NCBI GenBank assembly: GCA_040376605.1
Contig: JBEIQI010000186.1
Coordinates: 1-6,238, forward strand
Source of the DNA: JANWKQ01 sp040376605
GTDB lineage: Bacteria; Bacteroidota; Bacteroidia; CAIKAF01
DNA length: 6,238 nucleotides
Direction of reading: 5' to 3'
Shown: positions 1 through 4,916 of the stretch, one piece after another
Layout: every line of letters begins with the position of its first letter
Position numbering within the stretch: the first letter of the stretch is position 1
The notes under the pieces: generated by a model
Databases searched by the model: none
Seen by the model: the letters and a program-made list of their open reading frames with translations, nothing else
Told to the model about the DNA's origin: nothing
Translations under genes and position numbers: made by a program

Positions 1-419
1 AACTCTATCATGGTGGCTTCCACATCAAACTTATCTACCCGGCCTGCGGCTCTTTCGTATAACAAGGTCCTTGAGGTAAGGGTAAGTTGTGGGGTGAATC
101 TTAAATCAAGGTTATTGGTCAATCGTAAATTGGTTTCAATACCCATGGTAAATCCTAAATTCCAAACGGGGGTAATGGAATAAATGGTATCGGGTAAAAG
201 TGCTCTTAAATCGGGAATAGTTCTTACGGCTACCCCGGTAATTTGAGTGCCAATATTGATGCCGAAATGGAACCGACGGCGATCGTATTTTGGCATATTG
301 TTACTAATAACCTTCTTCTGTTTTTTGTAGGTAAATTGAGCATATCCTGTTTTGGGCATAAGAAAGCCCACAAGTAGTATGATTAACAAGGATTTTTTTA
401 TGAATTGGCTACTCAACAT
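1..419 (-). CDS. porT: PorT/SprT-like type IX secretion protein, N-terminal part
   Basis: The frame stays open from an ATG at 419 to the left edge, giving 139 residues without the C-terminus. Residues 1-27 form a signal peptide: Lys at 8-9, a hydrophobic core at 11-20, and a likely signal peptidase I site after Gly-Tyr-Ala (25-27), before Gln28. The mature part begins with a basic stretch, then KYDRRRFHFGINIG (44-57), a first barrel strand preceded by a YDxxRFHFG pattern I associate with PorT. WNLGFTMGIETNLRLTNNLD (86-105) and the end FDVEATMIE also fit PorT, where the family continues with a Phe-Pro-Leu strand. PorT/SprT is an envelope protein needed for type IX secretion and, in gliding species, motility; it is predicted to be a small beta-barrel. 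The start lies 32 bases after the ubiE stop on the same strand, and I recall this ubiE-porT order from other Bacteroidota, so co-transcription is likely. A generic outer-membrane barrel protein is the alternative. No Shine-Dalgarno sequence precedes the ATG. Confidence 0.82.
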   Translation of the reverse strand, partial: MLSSQFIKKSLLIILLVGFLMPKTGYAQFTYKKQKKVISNNMPKYDRRRFHFGINIGTQITGVAVRTIPDLRALLPDTIYSITPVWNLGFTMGIETNLRLTNNLDLRFTPQLTLTSRTLLYERAAGRVDKFDVEATMIE

Positions 420-451
420 TGTTTGCAGTTACTAACGGCAGAAAAGTAAAT

Positions 452-1183
452 TTATTTCTCGCCTATATAGAGCGATGCAATGCCAAAACTAAGCTTTTTT
501 GCTGAATTTTTGTGAAATCCACTGGCTGTAAGCAATTGCAAGAAGGCTTCACCATGTGGAAATGCCTTTACCGAATTGGGCAAATAGGTATATGCGGCAT
601 TATCTTTAGAGATCAACCTGCCCCAAAAGGGCAATATATATTTGAAATAAAAGCTATAGAGTTGTTTTACGGGAAACTTCTCGGGCTCCGAAAACTCCAA
701 TACATATATTTTAGAACCTTTTTTTAGTACCCTATTTATTTCTGTAAGCCCTTTAACCGGGGTTTGAAAATTTCTTACCCCAAAAGCTACGGTTACTGCA
801 TCAAAGCTATTGTCTTCAAACGGTAATTGTTCCGAGTCGCCCGACTGTAATCGTATCACGTTATCGAGTTCCTTCTTTTTAATTTTTTCTTTGCCTATGG
901 ATAACATTCCTTCGGAGATATCGCAACCGATAATTTCCTTGGCTCCGCTTTTAGTAAGTTCTATGGCCAAATCTGCCGTTCCGGTGGCTACATCTAAAAT
1001 TCTTTGTGGCTTAGATTGGGCTACGGCTTTTACCGTTTTTTTTCTCCATCCTATATCTACTCCCATCGATAAAAATCGATTCAGAAAATCGTAGCGAGGA
1101 GAAATATTATCGAACATTTCGGCTACCTCTTCTTTCTTCGATTTATCTGTACTATATGGTTTTACGTTTGTCGCTGGATTCAC
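452..1183 (-). CDS. ubiE: Demethylmenaquinone methyltransferase UbiE/MenG
   Basis: This class I SAM-dependent methyltransferase makes the final C-methylation of demethylmenaquinone to menaquinone. The homologous enzyme also serves ubiquinone synthesis in proteobacteria, but Bacteroidota use menaquinone. The 243 residues are full length. Family marks in order: MFDNISPRYDFLNRFLSMG (23-41), then WRKK (46-49); SAM motif I LDVATGTADLA (63-73); acidic GCDISEGM (86-93) for the SAM ribose; GDSEQLPFEDNSFDAV (115-130) and VAFGVRNF (132-139); EINRVLKKG (148-156) with LEFSEP (162-167); and the C-terminal signature around YFKYILPFWG (179-188) through YTYLPNSVKAFP (198-209). The start is GTG. An in-frame TAA lies 9 bases upstream of it, and the next Met (residue 23) would remove N-terminal residues usually present, so GTG is the sensible choice. 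It has no Shine-Dalgarno sequence. A TAnnTTTG box lies just upstream, and porT follows after 32 bases. Confidence 0.96.
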   Translation of the reverse strand: MNPATNVKPYSTDKSKKEEVAEMFDNISPRYDFLNRFLSMGVDIGWRKKTVKAVAQSKPQRILDVATGTADLAIELTKSGAKEIIGCDISEGMLSIGKEKIKKKELDNVIRLQSGDSEQLPFEDNSFDAVTVAFGVRNFQTPVKGLTEINRVLKKGSKIYVLEFSEPEKFPVKQLYSFYFKYILPFWGRLISKDNAAYTYLPNSVKAFPHGEAFLQLLTASGFHKNSAKKLSFGIASLYIGEK

Positions 1184-1201
1184 TTGTATATATTAAGATC
1201 A

Positions 1202-1209
1202 CAAATTTA
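1202..1209 (-). promoter_or_regulatory. Putative Bacteroidota -7 box for ubiE-porT
   Basis: Read on the minus strand this is TAAATTTG, a perfect match to the Bacteroidota -7 consensus TAnnTTTG. It ends 18 bases before the ubiE GTG, implying a very short leader. The -33 element is poor: TGG rather than TTG lies 19 bases upstream. The call rests on one eight-base match in AT-rich DNA. Confidence 0.5.
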
Positions 1210-1275
1210 AGCAATGATAGGGACTAACCCATTTTTTAACAAGTATTATCTATCGGTGCCTTAAACATTTTTTTT

Positions 1276-1398
1276 GCGCCAGGGGTGGCAGCGGCATCCG
1301 CTTGATACCAACACCGAAGGTTTGGTGGCAAGCGATATAGCGAACGACCCGGCCCGACGTGGCATAAGCCATGGATAGGAGAGGAGGAGGGAGGCGCC
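1276..1398 (+). repeat. GC-rich structured intergenic element, possible dispersed repeat or RNA
   Basis: A compact block between aminotransferase and ubiE has 79 G or C in 125 bases (1276-1400), far above its AT-rich flanks. Helices seen directly: GCGCC (1276-1280) with GGCGC (1393-1397) closing the block; GGGT (1283-1286) with ACCC (1347-1350); CGCTTG (1299-1304) with CAAGCG (1329-1334); inside that, ACCAA (1307-1311) with TTGGT (1322-1326) and ACC (1313-1315) with GGT (1319-1321) around a GAA loop, C1312 bulged; and a separate hairpin TGGC-ATAA-GCCA (1360-1371), extendable by a G-T and a C-G pair. The long hairpin is flanked by GCGGCATCC and GATATAGCG. From memory, intergenic regions of Flavobacteriia carry many elements with the same GCGGCATCC...hairpin...GATATAGCG layout; I could not check this. 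Strand follows that remembered orientation. It ends 5 bases beyond the aminotransferase stop. No U-tract follows the helices on either strand, so it is not an obvious intrinsic terminator. It has no convincing coding frame. Confidence 0.6.
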
Positions 1399-1403
1399 CT
1401 GAA

Positions 1404-2597
1404 TTATTTTAAATTGGATAAAGCGATCTTTATTCTTTCGATGGCCTTAGCAATTAGATCCTCAGAGGTTGCATAGGAGAGTCTTATATAATTTTCGGCT
1501 CCAAAGGCTGACCCCGGTACGGTAGATACATTGGCCTCGTGTATCAGGTACATGCTTAAATCATCGGAATTTTTAATGGTATAGGTCCCAAAACTCTTAC
1601 CAATATAATAGGAGATTTCCGGGAAAAAATAAAAAGCTCCTTGTGGGTTATTTACAGTGATATGTGGAATCTCCAGCAATAATTGATGGGCTAATTCTTT
1701 TCGTTTTTTAAATGCTTCTACCATTCCGGATACTTTCTCCGGACCATTGGTTAAGGCTACAATAGCTGCCCTTTGTGCAATAGAACAGGTGGCCGAAGTA
1801 AATTGGCCCTGCATTTTTATACTCGCCTTGATGATTTCTTCGGGTCCTGCCATATATCCCAATCTCCATCCGGTCATTGCGAATGCTTTGGATAGTCCGT
1901 TAATGGTAACTGTTCTATCCTTCACTGCTTCAAAAGTTCCTATGCTAATATGACCTCCAACAAAATTAATGAGTTCGTAAATTTCATCGGATACTACAAT
2001 GATTTCCGGATACTTTGCTAATACATTTACGATAGCCTCTAATTCGGATTTGCTATATACCGATCCTGTTGGATTACAGGGGGAGCTAAACATAAACATT
2101 CGGGTATTGGAGGTAATGGCTTTTTCCACCTGATCGGCGGTTACTTTAAAGTCTTTATCGATACCAGCCAGTACTTCAACAGGTTTACCACCTGCCATTT
2201 TTATTATTTCCCGATAACTCACCCAATAGGGGGCTGGCACAATTACTTCATCTCCTTCATCTATACATGCCATTACCAGGTTGGCAATGCATTGTTTGGC
2301 TCCGGTGGAAACCATGATTTGTGATCTTTTAAAATCGAGCTGATTATCACGTTTTAATTTGAGACATACAGCATCCAACAATTCATCGTAACCGGCTACC
2401 GGTGTATAATGCGAAAAATTCTGATCGATGGCATCTTTGGCCGCTTGTTTAATATAATCGGGAGTATCAAAATCGGGTTCGCCCAGACTGAGATTAATAA
2501 TATCCTTTCCTTGTGCTTTTAATTCCCTGCTTAAACGAGCCATTGCAAGGGTTTCAGATTCGGCCATATTTAGTAGCCTCCTGGAATAATGAGCCAT
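1404..2597 (-). CDS. aspC: Class I aspartate aminotransferase (PLP-dependent)
   Basis: A full-length 397-residue fold-type I aminotransferase of the Thermus-type aspartate aminotransferase branch. It moves an amino group between aspartate (or a similar amino acid) and 2-oxoglutarate in the cytoplasm, using pyridoxal phosphate. Visible landmarks: SLGEPDFDTP (37-46), the substrate-gate segment; STGAKQ (97-102), phosphate binding; PYWVSY (123-128), with Trp125 stacking on the cofactor ring; SSPCNPTGSVYS (171-182), with Asn175; SDEIYE (203-208), with Asp204 pairing to the pyridine nitrogen and Tyr207; SKAFAMTGWRLGY (236-248), with Lys237 as the Schiff-base lysine and Arg245 for phosphate; and Arg372 in IRLSYA, which holds the substrate alpha-carboxylate. 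The ATG at 2597 gives the expected N-terminus directly before SRRLLNMAES. Aspartate is the likeliest substrate, but this branch includes enzymes with aromatic or prephenate activity, and aspC is used here as the usual label. It diverges from the gene at 2761. Confidence 0.93.
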   Translation of the reverse strand: MAHYSRRLLNMAESETLAMARLSRELKAQGKDIINLSLGEPDFDTPDYIKQAAKDAIDQNFSHYTPVAGYDELLDAVCLKLKRDNQLDFKRSQIMVSTGAKQCIANLVMACIDEGDEVIVPAPYWVSYREIIKMAGGKPVEVLAGIDKDFKVTADQVEKAITSNTRMFMFSSPCNPTGSVYSKSELEAIVNVLAKYPEIIVVSDEIYELINFVGGHISIGTFEAVKDRTVTINGLSKAFAMTGWRLGYMAGPEEIIKASIKMQGQFTSATCSIAQRAAIVALTNGPEKVSGMVEAFKKRKELAHQLLLEIPHITVNNPQGAFYFFPEISYYIGKSFGTYTIKNSDDLSMYLIHEANVSTVPGSAFGAENYIRLSYATSEDLIAKAIERIKIALSNLK

Positions 2598-2760
2598 GTA
2601 TATCGAATTACTTTACAATGGTAAGTAAAATTTTAATGAGGCCAAATTAATAACCCATGTATCTTTTTTATAAAAATGGAATTATATAATTAAAACCTGT
2701 ATTTTCGTAAGGTGGATTATCTGATGTGAAACAGTTAATACAACTAAATTCTTTATACCT
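2598..2760. promoter_or_regulatory. Divergent intergenic region with two AT palindromes
   Basis: This 163-base spacer separates the divergent starts at 2597 and 2761 and must hold both promoters unless either is read through. Two perfect 12-base palindromes sit three bases apart: TTTTTATAAAAA (2665-2676) and AATTATATAATT (2680-2691). TATTTTCG at 2700-2707 on the plus strand is one mismatch from the TAnnTTTG box and would give the gene at 2761 a leader of roughly 45 bases, but no TTG lies at the right distance upstream. On the minus strand the nearest candidate is TTAATTTG, also one mismatch off. Given the AT richness, none of these is strong. Confidence 0.3.
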
Positions 2761-3282
2761 ATGGACGAATTTTTAGATATTTTAAAATATATTTTGCCTT
2801 CAACTATTGTTTTTTTGGCTGTACATTTTGTTTTGAAAAAACATCTTGATACCCAGCTTAAATCTCAAGTTGTAAAGGGTAGACAAGAACAACAGGGGAC
2901 CATTATGCCGATTCGATTACAAGCTTACGAAAGAATGGTGCTTTTGTTGGAACGAATTACCCCACAGAACCTGGTGATGAGGGTAAATAGCAGTAACGCT
3001 ACTGCAGGACAACTACATCAGGAGTTATTAGCCTCTATTAGAGCTGAATATGAGCATAATTTAACCCAACAGGTATATATTTCAAAAGGAGCCTGGGAGG
3101 CCGTGAAAAGGGCCAAAGAGGAAACCATTAAACTCATTAATATTTCTGCCAGTAAGGTACATGATAATGCCAAAGGAGTAGAATTGAGCAAAATGGTATT
3201 GGAAATGAGTATGCAATTAGAAAAAATGCCTACTCAAGTGGCCATTGATTTTATTAAAGAAGAGGCTCGTTCCTTCTTTTAA
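2761..3282 (+). CDS. Small membrane-anchored protein of unknown function (DUF7935-like)
   Basis: The 173 residues start with a short acidic segment (MDEFLD), one hydrophobic segment at about 7-25 (ILKYILPSTIVFLAVHFVL), then a basic patch KKH and a polar, mostly helical remainder. Lys-Lys after the segment suggests an N-out or signal-anchor helix with the bulk in the cytoplasm; this is inference. Conserved-looking pieces are PIRLQAYERMVLLLERITP (50-68) and LHQELLASIRAEYEHNLTQQVYIS (85-108), amphipathic helices rich in Glu, Arg and Gln, and a C-terminal helix ending EEARSFF. I recall a Bacteroidota family of unknown function (DUF7935) with this build: an N-terminal helix, then RLQAYERMVLLLERI-like text. 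I did not verify the assignment. No enzyme motif is visible. It diverges from the aminotransferase and lies 87 bases before the diheme peroxidase, which has its own promoter, so no shared role is implied. Confidence 0.85.
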   Translation: MDEFLDILKYILPSTIVFLAVHFVLKKHLDTQLKSQVVKGRQEQQGTIMPIRLQAYERMVLLLERITPQNLVMRVNSSNATAGQLHQELLASIRAEYEHNLTQQVYISKGAWEAVKRAKEETIKLINISASKVHDNAKGVELSKMVLEMSMQLEKMPTQVAIDFIKEEARSFF

Positions 3283-3319
3283 ATATATTTTTTGGGGTTT
3301 AAAGCATCAAAAAATTGTC

Positions 3320-3350
3320 TTTGAACTCGTTTATTTTATCGTTATCTTCG
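3320..3350 (+). promoter_or_regulatory. Bacteroidota-type promoter for the diheme peroxidase gene
   Basis: TTTG at 3320-3323 is followed after exactly 19 bases by TATCTTCG at 3343-3350, one mismatch from TAnnTTTG. Sequence and spacing fit the known Bacteroidota housekeeping promoter (TTG, 19-21 bases, TAnnTTTG). The box ends 19 bases before the ATG at 3370, implying a very short leader. It lies entirely in the spacer after the 3282 stop, which supports separate transcription of the peroxidase gene. Confidence 0.6.
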
Positions 3351-3369
3351 TTTATTATTCTTCGATAAT

Positions 3370-4422
3370 ATGGGTAAAATAAAACTCAGTTTCCTTTTAT
3401 TGATGTTAGCCGGAATTTTCTTTAGTTGCGAGCCGGAGACAACCACTACCCCTTACGATTTTCAGGTACCTGTTGGATTTATTCAGGCAAATTTACCTGC
3501 ATCAAATCCAATGACCCTGGAGGGTGTCGCCTTAGGCCGTCAGCTTTTTTATGACCCCAAACTTTCTAAAAATGATGCACAGTCATGTGCCGATTGTCAT
3601 ACTCAATCCTATGGTTTTACCGATGATGGACTCCAATTTAGTATTGGCGTGGATGGAATTGCTGGTAATAGGAATTCGATGCCTTTAATCAATCTTGCCT
3701 GGGAGAATAAATTTTTCTGGGATGGTAGGTCAAATACACTCGAGGAACAAATATTTGGACCCGTGGTGAATCCTATAGAAATGAATATTAGTTGGCCAGA
3801 AGTGGAATCTAAATTAAATGCGGATGCCAATTATAAAAATTTATTTAAACAAGCATTTAATATTGATTATATCGATTCGGTGCATGTATCTAAAGCCATT
3901 GCTCAGTTTTTAAGAACGATGGTAAGTGGTAATAGCAAATACGATAAATTTGTTAGAGAGGAAGTGAGTTTGACAACATCAGAATTAAATGGCTTGAATA
4001 TTTATAATACTGAACGCGGTGATTGTTTTCATTGCCATACCCTAAGTAATGGTTTAGCTACGGATAATAGTTTTAAAAATAATGGCTTGGATGATGATGC
4101 TTCGATGACTGATTTGGGTAGAATGTTGGTCACTGGTTCTGCATCTGATAAAGGAAAATTTAAAGTACCTACATTAAGAAATATTGAGTTTACAGCTCCT
4201 TATATGCATGATGGAAGATTTGCTACCTTAGAAGAAGTGGTGGATCATTATGATCAGGGAGGTGTATCCAGCAGCACGGTTGATCCGTTGATGAAACATT
4301 TACAAGGAAGTGCTAGTCCCGGATTAAATTTAACCTTAACCGAAAAGCAAGACTTAGTCAATTTTTTAAAGACCTTAAGCGATCCGGATTTTATATCAAA
4401 TATGGCATTTACTCATCCTTAA
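3370..4422 (+). CDS. Diheme cytochrome c peroxidase / MauG-family lipoprotein
   Basis: The 350 residues match the bacterial diheme peroxidase fold. Residues 1-20 are a lipoprotein signal: Lys3 and Lys5, core SFLLLMLAGIFF, and FFSC with Cys20 as the lipidated residue, followed by a Thr-rich linker. This places the enzyme at the envelope, probably on the outer membrane facing the periplasm. Two CxxCH sites bind heme c: CADCH (73-77) and CFHCH (219-223). Between them lie GNRNSMPLINLAW (99-111), FFWDGR (115-120) with Trp117, the likely electron relay, and NPIEM (134-138), whose Glu137 matches the acid needed for peroxide cleavage. KVPTLRNIEFTAPYMHDGRF (265-284) and TLEEVVDHYDQGG (286-298) are typical of the C-terminal domain. 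Classical peroxidases carry a Met heme ligand just after TLEEAV; here Tyr294 stands there, as in MauG. The enzyme may reduce hydrogen peroxide or oxidise another substrate; no amine dehydrogenase gene is visible. It has its own promoter and ends 19 bases from the convergent gene at 4442. Confidence 0.92.
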   Translation: MGKIKLSFLLLMLAGIFFSCEPETTTTPYDFQVPVGFIQANLPASNPMTLEGVALGRQLFYDPKLSKNDAQSCADCHTQSYGFTDDGLQFSIGVDGIAGNRNSMPLINLAWENKFFWDGRSNTLEEQIFGPVVNPIEMNISWPEVESKLNADANYKNLFKQAFNIDYIDSVHVSKAIAQFLRTMVSGNSKYDKFVREEVSLTTSELNGLNIYNTERGDCFHCHTLSNGLATDNSFKNNGLDDDASMTDLGRMLVTGSASDKGKFKVPTLRNIEFTAPYMHDGRFATLEEVVDHYDQGGVSSSTVDPLMKHLQGSASPGLNLTLTEKQDLVNFLKTLSDPDFISNMAFTHP

Positions 4423-4441
4423 ATGATAAAGTAATTGGGGA

Positions 4442-4879
4442 TTATCCCTTTTTATTGTCTTCAACGGCTTCTTGAATTTTACGCATCACCTTAAGATTCA
4501 TACCAAACGGATCCTGCATAAATGAATAAGCATGATCAGGGTAAACAATAGATAAATATGCGGCTAAATCCCATCTTCTAACTGCTTTAATTTCGGTTAT
4601 GTCTTTCATTGCCACGGCAAAACTTCCTTCATTTTTTAAAGCTTCTAATTCTAAATCATAGGTAAGAGATTTACCGATCATTAAAGCGCTTAAAAATGGG
4701 CCTGCTAATAAACCCGCTGTAAGTATAGAACCCATTTTGCTGCTACCACTAGACAAGAATAATACACGTTGATTGGTTACGGCAATTCGGCCTAAATAGG
4801 TTCCCCATTTCCAAAATCCGGGGGTAGCTGAGTTCCAACAGCGCATGTTATCTGAAATAAATAAAATTGTTTCTTCCAT
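4442..4879 (-). CDS. Small PH/GRAM-like domain protein, function unknown
   Basis: I do not recognise a named family for these 145 residues. GRIAVTNQRVLFLSSG (30-45) has the strand-turn-strand pattern of bacterial PH-like and GRAM domains, in which a hydrophobic strand, a T-x-x-R turn and a second strand (VLFLS) occur. It is followed by a glycine-rich hydrophobic stretch, MGSILTAGLLAGPFLSALMIG (49-69), that could be a membrane-contacting loop or a single membrane segment. Strands then resume with SFAVAMKDITEIKAVRRW (86-103), where the DITEIK text resembles the later PH strand, and a C-terminal helix (128-141) with alternating Lys and Glu closes the protein. There is no signal peptide, so a cytoplasmic or inner-membrane site is likely. 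It starts 37 bases after the TonB-dependent receptor stop on the same strand, and no clear promoter lies in the gap, so it is probably co-transcribed. No Shine-Dalgarno sequence is seen before the ATG at 4879. Confidence 0.8.
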   Translation of the reverse strand: MEETILFISDNMRCWNSATPGFWKWGTYLGRIAVTNQRVLFLSSGSSKMGSILTAGLLAGPFLSALMIGKSLTYDLELEALKNEGSFAVAMKDITEIKAVRRWDLAAYLSIVYPDHAYSFMQDPFGMNLKVMRKIQEAVEDNKKG

Positions 4880-4916
4880 AAGGAATAGTTAATAGAAATT
4901 TGGATTTAACTGACTC

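Noticed and set aside
512..1094. Plus-strand open frames of 71 and 94 residues over ubiE
   Set aside because: They lie antisense to a clear full-length methyltransferase and have no family-like text.
1276..1398. The GC-rich element as an ordinary rho-independent terminator of the aminotransferase gene
   Set aside because: Read in the aminotransferase direction the helices are followed by GCGCAAAAAAAA, an A-run rather than a U-run, and the block has several nested helices instead of one.
1747..1953. Plus-strand open frame of 68 residues over the aminotransferase
   Set aside because: It is antisense to the cofactor-lysine region of a well-supported gene and shows no recognisable motif.
3609..3830. 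Minus-strand open frame of 73 residues over the diheme peroxidase
   Set aside because: It is antisense to the segment coding for the conserved RN and FFWDGR motifs; a shadow frame.
4438..4454. GGGA-TTA-TCCC followed by TTTTTA between the convergent genes, as an intrinsic terminator for the peroxidase gene
   Set aside because: The stem is only four pairs with a three-base loop and overlaps the stop codon of the opposite gene; too weak to call.
3370..4879. The diheme peroxidase, PH-like protein and receptor as one novel uptake or redox system
   Set aside because: The peroxidase is convergent to the other two and has its own promoter; nothing in the sequence ties them functionally.
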